Shown here in pieces: positions 52,373 through 61,281 of a stretch of 64,000 bases of DNA. A program made the translations under genes and the position numbers. The stretch is taken from assembly GCF_003121625.1 (NCBI RefSeq), contig NZ_QDDJ01000019.1, forward strand, positions 1-64,000. The letters run 5' to 3'. The stretch is from Ornithinimicrobium cavernae (GTDB lineage: Bacteria; Actinomycetota; Actinomycetes; Actinomycetales; Dermatophilaceae). Position 1 is the first letter of the stretch. Each line of letters begins with the position of its first letter. Below the pieces are notes generated by a model. It searched no databases. It was not told the origin of the DNA and worked only from the letters and a program-made list of their open reading frames with translations.

Positions 52373-53404
52373 ATGCGCTGTACGACAAAGAAGGATCGGC
52401 GTCTAACGTACCCTCTTGCGGCCACAACAGCCTTTTGCATGATGTTGACCGCATGTTCGTCGACGAACGATGAGGCAGGAGCAGACACGCCAATCACAAT
52501 CCGCGTTGCCCACGGCTACTTTAATGACTCTGTGGAGCACGAGGTGCTCGAGGAAACAGCGGACAGCATCCGGGAGCGGACTGATGGACAGCTTGACTTG
52601 TCGGTCTTCTCGGATAACCAGTTGGGGACAAACGCTGACGTCGTTGAACAAGCGGTTTCCGGCGGAGATCTCATTGTGTTCGTGGATGCCTCTGGGGCGG
52701 CTGAGCAGGGAGTGCCAGAGATGGGCATCTTGAGCGGCCCTTGGCTCTTCGATGACGTCGAGCAGGCAAACGAGTTCAGTAAGTCCGAGCTCTTTGGCGA
52801 GTGGACTGAAACTCTTGCCTCCGAGGCTAACTTGCGCATTCTGGCGCTCAACTGGTTCGATGCTCCGAGAGATATCATCGGGAATGCGCCATACACGACA
52901 CCCGAGTCTCTCAATGGGACCAAGCTGCGGTTACCCCCACTGGACGCCTGGGTTCAAACGTTTTCCCCACTCGGGGTCACTCCGACCAACTTGACATACG
53001 GCGAGACATATGGCGCTCTCCAGCAGGGAGTGGTCGACGGGGCGGAGTCTTCTCCCAACGCCATCTACGCCGCCAAGTGGCACGAAGTAGCCAAGCATCT
53101 CACTCGGACCGGACATATCCGTCCGTGGCTCGGTTACGCCATGGGGAACGACGCGTTCATGAACCTCAGCAAGGAGCACCAGCAGATCCTGGTGGAAGAG
53201 TTTCAAGCCGCTGGTGAGGAAGCCGCTCAGCGCCACGCGGACCTGACTGAAGAGAACATTCAGGCCATGAAGGACGGCGGCGTCCAGGTGCACGAGATCG
53301 ACGTAGCCGCGTTTCGGGAGATCGCAGAGGAGTTCTACGCCAACTCTCCAAACTGGGAGCCGGGCCTGGTCGACGAGGTCCGGGCAGCAGCCGGAGACTC
53401 ATGA
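52373..53404 (+). CDS. TRAP transporter solute-binding lipoprotein (DctP family), second system
   Basis: A 343-aa lipoprotein. ATG 52373 has GGAAGG just upstream and gives a signal peptide ending in lipobox LTAC (Cys near residue 28); ATG 52343 overlaps the regulator and is less likely. DctP motifs: SVFSDNQLGTNADVVEQAVSG, LNGTKLRLPPLDAWVQTFSPLGVTPTNL (with the carboxylate-binding Arg) and YGALQQGVVDGAESSPNAIYAAKWHEVAKHL. Codon use looks more A/T-rich than in the surrounding chromosome. The ligand is unknown; the downstream sugar kinase suggests a polyol or sugar acid. Confidence 0.93.
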   Translation: MRCTTKKDRRLTYPLAATTAFCMMLTACSSTNDEAGADTPITIRVAHGYFNDSVEHEVLEETADSIRERTDGQLDLSVFSDNQLGTNADVVEQAVSGGDLIVFVDASGAAEQGVPEMGILSGPWLFDDVEQANEFSKSELFGEWTETLASEANLRILALNWFDAPRDIIGNAPYTTPESLNGTKLRLPPLDAWVQTFSPLGVTPTNLTYGETYGALQQGVVDGAESSPNAIYAAKWHEVAKHLTRTGHIRPWLGYAMGNDAFMNLSKEHQQILVEEFQAAGEEAAQRHADLTEENIQAMKDGGVQVHEIDVAAFREIAEEFYANSPNWEPGLVDEVRAAAGDS

Positions 53405-53473
53405 GCGGGCAGTGCCGAGGTGTCCAGTGGGCGCTCGGTCCCTCACTCACGAGAAGATCCGAAGGAGGAAGCC

Positions 53474-54025
53474 ATGACCCGACTCGTTCGCACCGTTGAG
53501 GACGACATTCCAGCAGTTCTGCTTGCCTTCATGGTTTGCCTGCTGTCAGCAGATGTCGTCGGTCGATACGCCTTCGACCACCCGATCCGTTGGGCGGCAG
53601 AAATTGCTCAGATCTGCTTCATCTGGCTGGTCTACCTAGCCTCCATCGGTGTGATGCGCCGGCGGCGGCATGTCACTATCGATATCCTGCATCAGCACGT
53701 CAGCGGGCGATACCGGGCGATCCTCGACGCAGTCACAGCTCTCGTGGTTGGCACGGTGCTCACGATGCTGACGTGGCAGGCGTCCCTCTTCGTCGCCACA
53801 ACGCACTTTACCGATCTCCCCGCGACGGGTCTCTCACGGCGCTACGTGGGAGCTGCGGTGCTTGTGGCTGCGGCAGGCATGTTGTTCCACGCGACCCTCC
53901 AACTCGTGCAGGCGCTCAGGGGAGTGGCCGGCCGCTCCTACTCGGGGGACAGGGAGACGTTTGGCGAGCACGATGAACTCGAGCTGGGTATCGGGGCCGC
54001 CGAGCGAGGGACGGTTTCATCGTGA
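53474..54025 (+). CDS. TRAP transporter small permease (DctQ family), second system
   Basis: A 183-aa membrane protein with four hydrophobic helices. ATG 53474 has a strong GAAGGAGGAA upstream; the longer frame from 53420 lacks one. The DctQ segment FDHPIRWAAEIAQICFIWLVYLASIGVMRRRRHVTID contains the conserved W-A-E-E/I region and positive loop. Its stop overlaps the dctM GTG (GTGA). The C-terminal tail is acidic and hydrophilic. Confidence 0.93.
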   Translation: MTRLVRTVEDDIPAVLLAFMVCLLSADVVGRYAFDHPIRWAAEIAQICFIWLVYLASIGVMRRRRHVTIDILHQHVSGRYRAILDAVTALVVGTVLTMLTWQASLFVATTHFTDLPATGLSRRYVGAAVLVAAAGMLFHATLQLVQALRGVAGRSYSGDRETFGEHDELELGIGAAERGTVSS

Positions 54026-55305
54026 TCTTCCTGATGGTCCTTGTGTTGCTTGCGCTCATTGCGGTCGGAGTACCCATCGCCTTCGCGATGCTAGCGACGT
54101 CACTGACCTACTTCTTCATCACACCTAGCCTCGAGACGATCGTCGCTCAACGAATGATCACGGCACTGGACTCATTTCCCCTCATGGCTGTGCCCTTCTT
54201 CGTCCTCGTCGGAACGATCATGGCGCGCGGCGGCATCGCCGAGCGGCTCATCGGCTTTGCTGACACCCTGGTCGGTCACTTCAGGGGTGGTTTGGCCCAG
54301 GTCAACGTCCTGAACAGCGTCATGGTCGGCGGGATGTCGGGGTCTGCCAGCGCCGACGCGGCGATCGACAGCAAGGTCCTTGTTCCGGTCATGCGCAGGA
54401 AGGGCTACACCAACGGGTTCGCCAGTGCCCTGACGGCCACGTCGAGCATCTTCTCGCCGCTCCTTCCGCCGAGCATCAGCCTCATCATCTACGGCGTTAT
54501 GGCCAACGTCTCCATCGGTGACCTCTTCGTCGCCGGCATCGGTGTGGCCGCTGTGCTCGCCATCCTCATGATGACGACGGTCTACCTGATGGCACGGCGC
54601 CACGGGTTCGCGCCGTCCCGGCCACACCGCGCATCATTGCGCGAGATCGGACAAGGTGCCCGAGTTGCTGCGCTGGCACTTCTCATGCCGGTTCTGCTGC
54701 TCGTCGGCCTGCGGATGGGCATCTTCACCCCGACGGAGCTCGGCGCGGTCGCTGTCATCTACGTCCTCATCGTTGCGCTCTTCGGCTACCGAGAGATCAC
54801 ATGGCGGGACCTGCCCTCCATCCTGCGTGAGGCGGCCCTGACAACCGCCATGATCATGCTCATCGTCGCTGCGGCAGGCGCTTTCGGCCTCATGGTCTCC
54901 TACGAAAGGATCCCTGAGACACTGCAGGGCATACTCTCTGCCGCATCGGTTTCCCCCATCGTGTTCATGTTCGCCGTTTGCGCCCTCCTGCTGTTCCTTG
55001 GAACATTCATGGAGGGACTGTCCCTGATGATCATTCTGATTCCGGTCCTGGCTCCGATCGGCGCTGGCCTGGGTATCGATCCGGTGCACTTCGGCCTCGT
55101 TCTCGTGCTGACGTTCAGCATCGGCGGTGTCACGCCACCGGTCGGGACCGTGACCTTCACCGTCGCGGCGATTACCGGAGTCCGAATAGGGGAGTTCACT
55201 CGCGCCTTCCTGCCATTCTTCGCAGGACTTGTCCTGTGTTTGTTGTTGATCATTCTCTTTCCGCCGCTGACCACCGCTCTTCCTTCGTGGTTTGGTGCGA
55301 ACTAA
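54022..55305 (+). CDS. TRAP transporter large permease (DctM family), second system
   Basis: A 427-aa permease starting at GTG 54022 with 11-12 hydrophobic segments. VLVGTIMARGGIAERLIGFADTLVGHFRGGLAQVNVLNSVMVGGMSGSASADAAID and SIFSPLLPPSISLIIYG are diagnostic. IDPVHFGLVLVLTFSIGGVTPPVGTVTF ends the family pattern. The length equals that of the first operon's DctM, but the sequences clearly differ, so the two are not a recent duplication. The flavoenzyme gene begins 29 bp downstream. Confidence 0.95.
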   Translation: MIFLMVLVLLALIAVGVPIAFAMLATSLTYFFITPSLETIVAQRMITALDSFPLMAVPFFVLVGTIMARGGIAERLIGFADTLVGHFRGGLAQVNVLNSVMVGGMSGSASADAAIDSKVLVPVMRRKGYTNGFASALTATSSIFSPLLPPSISLIIYGVMANVSIGDLFVAGIGVAAVLAILMMTTVYLMARRHGFAPSRPHRASLREIGQGARVAALALLMPVLLLVGLRMGIFTPTELGAVAVIYVLIVALFGYREITWRDLPSILREAALTTAMIMLIVAAAGAFGLMVSYERIPETLQGILSAASVSPIVFMFAVCALLLFLGTFMEGLSLMIILIPVLAPIGAGLGIDPVHFGLVLVLTFSIGGVTPPVGTVTFTVAAITGVRIGEFTRAFLPFFAGLVLCLLLIILFPPLTTALPSWFGAN

Positions 55306-55334
55306 CCCGTCGGACCGACGACAGGAGGACTCCC

Positions 55335-57377
55335 ATGTCATCTAACGATCCCCTGCTTCAGCCGTTCCAACTGAAGCACCTCACCTTGCGCAACCGGATT
55401 GTGAGCACGTCTCACGAGCCGGCGTACGGTGAGGACGGGATGCCGAAGGATCGTTATCGGCTCTACCACCTGGAGAAGGCTCGTGGCGGGTGCGCGCTCA
55501 CCATGATCGGCACGTCGATGGTCTCACCAGACAGCCCGTCGTCCTTTGGTAGCAACCTCGTCCTTCACCGAAACGAGGTCGTCGACTGGCTCGGCAAGCT
55601 CGCCGAGGACGTGCACTCCGAGGGGGCGGCAGTCATGATCCAGGTGACCCACCTGGGTCGCCGCACGAGTCACTACACAGGCGAGTGGCTACCTGCGCTG
55701 GCCCCGTCCGCCATCGCCGAGCCATTCCACCGCGCCGTGCCGAAGGTGGCGGAGGACTGGGATCTTGAGCGAGTCATCGCCGACTACGCATCGGCAGCCT
55801 CGCGCTGCCAGGAAGCGGGCTTGGACGGTATCGAGATCGAGTCCTACGGCCACCTGTTCGACGGCTTCCTCTCCCCGCTCACCAATCACCGTGACGACCA
55901 ATGGGGCGGCGACCCCCAGGCTCGGCTCGAGTTCCCGCGCGCCGTTGTTCGGGCGATCCGTTCGGCGGTCGGAGAAGAGTTCATCGTGGGCCTGCGGATG
56001 GCGGTTGACGAGGGGCATCCGGATGGCCTGCAGCCGGATGACGGGCTCGCTGCAGCGAGGACGCTGATCGGTGAAGGAATCGACTTCCTGAGCGTCATCA
56101 AGGGAACGATCGCAGACGATGAGGGGCTGGCGGCAGTGATCCCGCCCATGGGCACACCGTCGGCACCGTTCCTAGACTTTGCCGGCCTGGTCAAGCGGTC
56201 ACTCGACGTGCCGGTCATGCATGCCGCACGTATCGCGGACGTTGAGACCGCCCGCCATGCAGTCCAGGAAGGACTGGTCGACCTCGTCGGGATGACCAGG
56301 GCGCAGATGGCAGACCCGCACCTCGTCCGCAAGATCTCCGATGGACGAGCCGACCGGATACGTCCCTGTGTGGGAGCCACCTACTGTCTCGACGCACTGC
56401 ACCGCACTGGCGACAGCAAGTGCATCCACAACGTCGCCACGGGTCGGGAGGCGACCATTCCCCACGTCGTACCGCGCAGCGATACACCTGGGCGTCGTTG
56501 CGTGGTCGTGGGAGCTGGACCGGGCGGCCTCGAGGCCGCCCGGATCCTGGGCGAACGAGGACACGATGTCATCGTCCTCGAAGCCAACACGGAGCCCGGT
56601 GGGCAACTGACCATCGCAGCGCGGTCCACCCGTCGTAGAGACCTCATCGGGATTGTTGACTGGCGGGTCGCAGAACTAGCACACCTGGGAGTTGAGCTCC
56701 GGTGCGGAGTCCTGGCAGAGAAGACGGACATCCTTGCCCTCGACCCGGAGATCGTCGTCGTGGCGACTGGCGGGTTGCCGAACGCGACGTCCCTCCGGCA
56801 GGGACAGGACCTGGTCGACGACACGTGGGACGTCATGTCCGGTGGCAGCCGAATCACAGGCCAGGTCCTGCTCTTCGACGCTATCGGCGGTCACGCCGGC
56901 CTAGATGCTGCGGAGAAGCTCCTCGACCAGGGGGCGAGACTCGAGTACGTGACCGGCGGGCGCACCATCGCACCCGAAGTCGGTCCCCTCACCTCACCTG
57001 GGTACCTGCGGAACTTCGCAGAGAAGGACGTCCGGGTAACCCTCGGGCACCGCCTGACAGAAGTGAGTCGGGCAGCCGATGGTCTGCTGATGGCAACGTT
57101 GGAAAACGAGTACAACGGGCCGGGACTGCAGCGCCTAGTCGATCACGTGGTCGTCGAGCAAGGAACATCGCCGAATGACGACCTCTACGAGGCGCTGAAG
57201 CCGCACTCGTTGAACAACGGAGTCCTGGACCAGGCGGCCTTCGTCGAGCTGCGTCCCCAGACGCTGGAACGCAACCCCGCGGGAGGCTTCCAGCTCTTCC
57301 GGATCGGTGACGCTGTGGCAAGTAGAAACGTGCATGCAGCCATGTATGACGCAGTCCGCCTCTGTATGCCGATCTGA
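55335..57377 (+). CDS. TMADH/2,4-dienoyl-CoA-reductase-like FMN/Fe-S/FAD oxidoreductase with one canonical Fe-S cysteine missing
   Basis: A 680-aa enzyme. Residues 1-330 form the old-yellow-enzyme FMN barrel (LTLRNRIVSTSHEPAYGEDGMP; VMIQVTHLGRR; SYGHLFDGFLSPLTNHRDDQWGG; VGMTRAQMADP). RPCVGATYCLDALHRTGDSKCIHN near 345 is the Fe-S region: the usual C-x2-C-x2-3-C-x11-C has Ala in place of the second Cys. From about 390 an FAD/NAD(P) domain begins with VVVGAGPGGLEAARILGERGHDV. The family demethylates or reduces amines and unsaturated acids (trimethylamine, dimethylglycine, N-methylproline, dienoyl-CoA). The Ala variant recalls N-methylproline/betaine demethylase relatives; this is from memory. 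AGGAGG precedes ATG 55335. Confidence 0.88.
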   Translation: MSSNDPLLQPFQLKHLTLRNRIVSTSHEPAYGEDGMPKDRYRLYHLEKARGGCALTMIGTSMVSPDSPSSFGSNLVLHRNEVVDWLGKLAEDVHSEGAAVMIQVTHLGRRTSHYTGEWLPALAPSAIAEPFHRAVPKVAEDWDLERVIADYASAASRCQEAGLDGIEIESYGHLFDGFLSPLTNHRDDQWGGDPQARLEFPRAVVRAIRSAVGEEFIVGLRMAVDEGHPDGLQPDDGLAAARTLIGEGIDFLSVIKGTIADDEGLAAVIPPMGTPSAPFLDFAGLVKRSLDVPVMHAARIADVETARHAVQEGLVDLVGMTRAQMADPHLVRKISDGRADRIRPCVGATYCLDALHRTGDSKCIHNVATGREATIPHVVPRSDTPGRRCVVVGAGPGGLEAARILGERGHDVIVLEANTEPGGQLTIAARSTRRRDLIGIVDWRVAELAHLGVELRCGVLAEKTDILALDPEIVVVATGGLPNATSLRQGQDLVDDTWDVMSGGSRITGQVLLFDAIGGHAGLDAAEKLLDQGARLEYVTGGRTIAPEVGPLTSPGYLRNFAEKDVRVTLGHRLTEVSRAADGLLMATLENEYNGPGLQRLVDHVVVEQGTSPNDDLYEALKPHSLNNGVLDQAAFVELRPQTLERNPAGGFQLFRIGDAVASRNVHAAMYDAVRLCMPI

Positions 57378-57428
57378 ACAAGCGGCGGATAACCGCCGTG
57401 CACACCCTGAAGACGAGGAGAGACAAAA

Positions 57429-58403
57429 GTGGAGTACGTGAAGCTGGGTAGAACAGGTCTGGACGTGTCCCGAGTCGTGCTGGGATGCATGACTTATGGC
57501 GACCCGAAGGCTGCTACGCATGACTGGGCTCTGGACCTGGATGCAAGCCGCCCCTTCTTCAAGCAGGCAATCGAAGCCGGCATCAATTTCTTCGACACGG
57601 CGAACGTGTATTCCGGAGGCGCCAGCGAAGAGGTCGTCGGCACACTACTAAACGAGTTCGCGCGACGCGAGGAAGTTGTCATCGCCACCAAGGTGCACGC
57701 CCCGATGCGTCCTGGACCAAATGGTGGTGGCCTGTCCCGCAAGGCCATCATGACAGAGATCGACAACAGCCTCCGCCGACTGGGCACCGACTACATCGAC
57801 CTCTATCAGATCCACCGGTGGGACCCAACCACCCCGATCGAGGAAACGCTCGAGGCGCTGCACGACGTCGTCAAAGCTGGGAAGGCGAGGTATATCGGGG
57901 CGTCATCGATGTTCGCCTGGCAGTTCGCCAAAGCGCTCTACCTGGCCGATAGGCACGGCTGGACCCGCTTTTCGAGCATGCAGCCGCACTACAACCTCCT
58001 CTACCGCGAGGAGGAGCGGGAGATGATCCCTCTGTGCCAGGACCAGGGGATCGCTGTCATCCCGTGGAGCCCGTTGGCACGCGGGCGTGTCGCCAAGCCG
58101 TTCCACGCGGACAGCAACCGGAGTCGGCTGGACCCCTTCAGTCACTCGTTGTACGTCGCCGAGGACGAGCAGATCATCGACGAGGTTGAGGCCATCGCCG
58201 CCGCGCGGGGGATCCCTATGGCCCAAGTTGCCCTGGCATGGGTGGCGACCCGCCCGGGCATCACGGCACCTATCGTCGGCGCGACCAAGCCCCAGCACAT
58301 CCACGATGCTGTGGCAGCCCTGAACGTCCAGCTCGCGGAGGACGAGGTTCAGCGCTTAGAGAAGCACTACACGCCGCGCTCGCTGTCTGGATTCAGTCGA
58401 TGA
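57429..58403 (+). CDS. Aldo/keto reductase
   Basis: Cytoplasmic NADPH-dependent oxidoreductase of 324 aa. The catalytic tetrad appears as Asp and Tyr in FFDTANVYSGGASEE, Lys in VIATKVHAP and His in YIDLYQIHRWD. LGRTGLDVSRVVLGCMTYG at the N-terminus and VIPWSPLARGRVAKPF mid-protein are AKR signatures. GTG 57429 follows GACGAGGAG. It lies 51 bp after the flavoenzyme and 30 bp before the FGGY kinase, so it is co-transcribed. It could interconvert a sugar or polyol with its aldehyde before phosphorylation. Confidence 0.93.
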   Translation: MEYVKLGRTGLDVSRVVLGCMTYGDPKAATHDWALDLDASRPFFKQAIEAGINFFDTANVYSGGASEEVVGTLLNEFARREEVVIATKVHAPMRPGPNGGGLSRKAIMTEIDNSLRRLGTDYIDLYQIHRWDPTTPIEETLEALHDVVKAGKARYIGASSMFAWQFAKALYLADRHGWTRFSSMQPHYNLLYREEEREMIPLCQDQGIAVIPWSPLARGRVAKPFHADSNRSRLDPFSHSLYVAEDEQIIDEVEAIAAARGIPMAQVALAWVATRPGITAPIVGATKPQHIHDAVAALNVQLAEDEVQRLEKHYTPRSLSGFSR

Positions 58404-58433
58404 GCTCCCCGGGAGGCCCCATCGCAGCAGGAG

Positions 58434-59915
58434 ATGACTGAGGCAGTGCCCAATCTGCTCCTCGGCATCGACCTCGGCACCGGCAGCAGCAAGGGCGTGC
58501 TCACCACGCCCACCGGCGAGGTGATGGCTCAAGCGACGCGACACCACGACATGTCGCTGCCGCGCCCAGGCTGGGCCGAGTTCGACGCAGAGGGTGTGTG
58601 GTGGGCCGACGTCGTGGCCCTCTGTCAGGAACTCCTGGCGCAGACGAGCGGTGCAGAGGTCGCCGCCGTCTGCGTCAGCGGCGTCGGGCCATGCCTGCTG
58701 CTCTGTGAGGGTGACAAGCCGGTTCGGCCGGCGATCCTTTACGGGATCGACCTCCGCGCTACCGCCGAGATTGAGGAGCTGACGGAACGGTTCGGACACG
58801 ACGCCATCCTCAGACGCTGCGGAAAGTTGCTGTCAACCCAGGCAGTAGGGCCCAAGATGCTGTGGGCCAGCCGACATGAGCCCGAAAACTTCAGGCGTGC
58901 CAACCGTTGGTACGGCTCAAGTTCGTTCGCGGTCTCGCGCCTCACCGGCGAGTACGTCATGGACCACCACACGGCGAGCCAGTGCGACCCGCTATACGAC
59001 ATCCGTCGCTCGTCCTGGGCGACGGATTGGGCGACCGACGTTGCCGAGCATCTCCAGATGCCTCGTCTGGCGTGGCCAGGTGAGACGGCAGGCACTGTGA
59101 CGGAGGAGGCCGCTGCACAGACAGGTTTGCGCAGAGGAACACCGGTAATGACGGGAACCATCGATGCCTGGGCGGAGGCGTGGAGCGCCGGTGTGCGGAA
59201 CCCGGGCGACCTGATGGTGATGTACGGCTCGACGATGTTCATGATTCACGTTCCCGACGTGCCTCGCGTCCACCCGCTGCTCTGGCAGACGAACGGCGTG
59301 GAACCGGGACAGCAGACCATGGCTGCGGGGATGGGGACATCAGGCAGTCTCACCGCCTGGGTGCGGCGTCTCACGGGCGATGTCCCATTTGACCAGCTTG
59401 CCTACGAAGCCGGTCAGGTGCCTCCGGGGGCCGAGGGTCTGCTTGTGCTGCCGTACTTCGCGGGTGAGCGAACTCCCGTCTTTGACGCAAAGGCACGCGG
59501 CGTCATCGCAGGTCTGACCCTGCGTCATGGTCGAGGGCACCTTTACCGGGCAGCCTACGAAGGTGTGGGCTACGGCGTTCGACAGATCCTCGAGGTCATG
59601 CAGGACGGTGGTGACTATGTGCGACGTGCCGTGGCGGTCGGCGGTGGTACGACGGCACGACTGTGGACGCAGATCGTCAGCGATGTCTGCGGACTCGAGC
59701 AGGAGGTGCCTGCGCAGACTATCGGTGCGAGCTACGGCGATGCCCTGCTGGCGGCGACGGGGGTCGGCCTCGTGCCGCCTGGCACCAACTGGGCCACAGT
59801 TGCTGAGCGGGTCATCCCCGACGGGTCTACCCACGAACGGTACGAGGAAATGTTCAACCTCTACGCGCAGCTCTACCCGTCGACCAAGCACATCGTGAAC
59901 GAGCTAACTCCCTGA
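58434..59915 (+). CDS. FGGY-family carbohydrate kinase (xylulokinase-like)
   Basis: A 493-aa kinase with the hexokinase/HSP70 fold. LLLGIDLGTGSSKGVLTTPTG is the N-terminal ATP site. PGWAEFDAEGVWWADVV and VCVSGVGPCLLL follow, the catalytic Asp is in GTIDAWAEAWSAGV, and AVGGGTTARLWTQIVSDVCG is the C-terminal FGGY/ATP segment. Family substrates include xylulose, gluconate, ribulose, erythritol and glycerol; the sequence is not decisive. ATG 58434 overlaps the preceding spacer with GCAGGAG. It is the last gene of the island operon and feeds its product into central metabolism. Confidence 0.93.
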   Translation: MTEAVPNLLLGIDLGTGSSKGVLTTPTGEVMAQATRHHDMSLPRPGWAEFDAEGVWWADVVALCQELLAQTSGAEVAAVCVSGVGPCLLLCEGDKPVRPAILYGIDLRATAEIEELTERFGHDAILRRCGKLLSTQAVGPKMLWASRHEPENFRRANRWYGSSSFAVSRLTGEYVMDHHTASQCDPLYDIRRSSWATDWATDVAEHLQMPRLAWPGETAGTVTEEAAAQTGLRRGTPVMTGTIDAWAEAWSAGVRNPGDLMVMYGSTMFMIHVPDVPRVHPLLWQTNGVEPGQQTMAAGMGTSGSLTAWVRRLTGDVPFDQLAYEAGQVPPGAEGLLVLPYFAGERTPVFDAKARGVIAGLTLRHGRGHLYRAAYEGVGYGVRQILEVMQDGGDYVRRAVAVGGGTTARLWTQIVSDVCGLEQEVPAQTIGASYGDALLAATGVGLVPPGTNWATVAERVIPDGSTHERYEEMFNLYAQLYPSTKHIVNELTP

Positions 59916-59921
59916 GGGAGT
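59907..59921 (+). terminator. Short hairpin containing the FGGY kinase stop codon
   Basis: ACTCCC (59907-59912) pairs with GGGAGT (59916-59921) around TGA, which is the stop codon (59913-59915). Six GC-rich pairs with a three-base loop form only a weak terminator and there is no U-run, but it stands exactly at the operon end before a convergent gene. Confidence 0.35.
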
Positions 59922-59967
59922 CGCACGACAACCCACGCCGAAGGGCTGGAGTCGCGAGGGCTGAATC

Positions 59968-61149
59968 TCACCGGAAGGCGGCGTGGCCCGTCAGTGCCTG
60001 ACCGATCACCAGCTGGTGGACCTCGGAGGTGCCCTCGTAGGTGAGGACGGACTCCAGGTTGTTGGCGTGGCGCAGGATGGGGAACTCCAGGGTGATCCCG
60101 GCCGCGCCGAGCACCGTGCGGCACTCGCGGGCGATCGCGATCGCCTCGCGGACGTTGTTGAGCTTGCCCAGGCTGACCTGCTGGGGAGAGAGCAGTCCCT
60201 CGTCCTTGAGCCTCCCCAGGTGCAGTGCCAGCAACATGCCCTTGCCCAGCTCCAGGGCCATGTCGGCGAACTTGGCCTGGGTCAGCTGGTAGGAGGACAG
60301 GGCACGCGCGAAGATCTCCCGGCCCTGTGCGTAGTCGATCGCCGTCTCCAGGCAGTCCCGGGCCGCGCCGAGCGCGCCGAACACGATCCCGAAGCGGGCC
60401 TCGTTCAGGCAGGAGAGCGGCCCGGACAAACCCTTGGCCCCGGGCAGGACCGCCGAGTCGGGGAGGCGGACGTTGTCGAGCACCAGCTCACTGGTCACGG
60501 AGGCGCGCAGCGACAGCTTGCGGGTGATCTCGGGTGCGGAGAAGCCCGGGGTGTCCGTGGGCACGACGAAGCCTCGGACGCCGTCGTCGGTCTGTGCCCA
60601 CACGACGGCCACGTCGGCCACCGAGCCGTTGGTGATCCACATCTTGGTGCCCTGCAGCACCCAGTCGGACCCGTCGCGGGTCGCCCGGGTGCGCATGTCC
60701 GCCGGGTTCGACCCGAAGTCGGGCTCGGTGAGGCCGAAGCAGCCGATCGCCTCACCGGCTGCCATGCGAGGCAGCCACTCCTGCTTCTGCTCCTCCGAGC
60801 CGTGCTTCCAGATCGCGAACATGGCGAGGGACCCCTGGACGCTGACCAGGGAGCGCAGTCCGGAGTCACCGGCCTCGAGCTCCAGACAGGCCAGGCCGTA
60901 TGCCGTGGCGCTGGTGCCCGCGCAGCCATACCCCTCGAGGTGCATGCCGAGCAGGCCGAGTCGGCCCAGCTCCGGGGCGATCTCACGCGCGGGCATCGTG
61001 CCGGTCTCGAACCAGGCGCCGATCTCGGGCCTGATGCGGTCGTCGACGAAGCGGCGCACCGTGGCCTGCATGGCCCGGTCCTCCTCGGAGACGAGGTGAT
61101 CCGTGGCAAAGAGCTCCAGGGGTCGGGTGGGGGTCTGCGTCCGGGGCAT
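59968..61149 (-). CDS. Acyl-CoA dehydrogenase, glutaryl-CoA dehydrogenase-like
   Basis: A 393-aa FAD enzyme. CFGLTEPDFGSNPADMRTRATRDG and KMWITNGSVADVAVVWAQTDDG hold the flavin and substrate loops. NLESVLTYEGTSEVHQLVIGQALTG carries the catalytic Glu in the position used by glutaryl-CoA dehydrogenase (TYEGT). The string LEFPILRHANNLESV is typical of GcdH rather than short- or medium-chain enzymes. GcdH oxidises and decarboxylates glutaryl-CoA to crotonyl-CoA in lysine/tryptophan breakdown. It is divergent from a TetR regulator with a dyad in between; the neighbouring amino-acid dehydrogenase and cyclodeaminase genes fit amino-acid catabolism. Confidence 0.9.
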   Translation of the reverse strand: MPRTQTPTRPLELFATDHLVSEEDRAMQATVRRFVDDRIRPEIGAWFETGTMPAREIAPELGRLGLLGMHLEGYGCAGTSATAYGLACLELEAGDSGLRSLVSVQGSLAMFAIWKHGSEEQKQEWLPRMAAGEAIGCFGLTEPDFGSNPADMRTRATRDGSDWVLQGTKMWITNGSVADVAVVWAQTDDGVRGFVVPTDTPGFSAPEITRKLSLRASVTSELVLDNVRLPDSAVLPGAKGLSGPLSCLNEARFGIVFGALGAARDCLETAIDYAQGREIFARALSSYQLTQAKFADMALELGKGMLLALHLGRLKDEGLLSPQQVSLGKLNNVREAIAIARECRTVLGAAGITLEFPILRHANNLESVLTYEGTSEVHQLVIGQALTGHAAFR

Positions 61150-61202
61150 CCGGGTCTCCGTCCGAAGTGGTGGTCTGCGGGTGTCGTGCGTTGGTGCGGC
61201 TA

Positions 61203-61226
61203 AACCTAACAGCGTTCGGTAAGGTT
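61203..61226. promoter_or_regulatory. Imperfect dyad between gcdH-like and tetR genes, candidate TetR operator
   Basis: AACCTAAC at 61203-61210 and GTAAGGTT at 61219-61226 form the arms of a 24-bp imperfect palindrome (outer arms AACCT/AGGTT exact) in the 132-bp divergent gap. TetR operators of this size next to acyl-CoA dehydrogenase genes usually respond to acyl-CoA-type ligands. Confidence 0.5.
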
Positions 61227-61281
61227 GTCAGCCCCCGGTCGGTGGTGCCACCCGCCCGCCCCGGAGAAGGAGGAGCTGACC

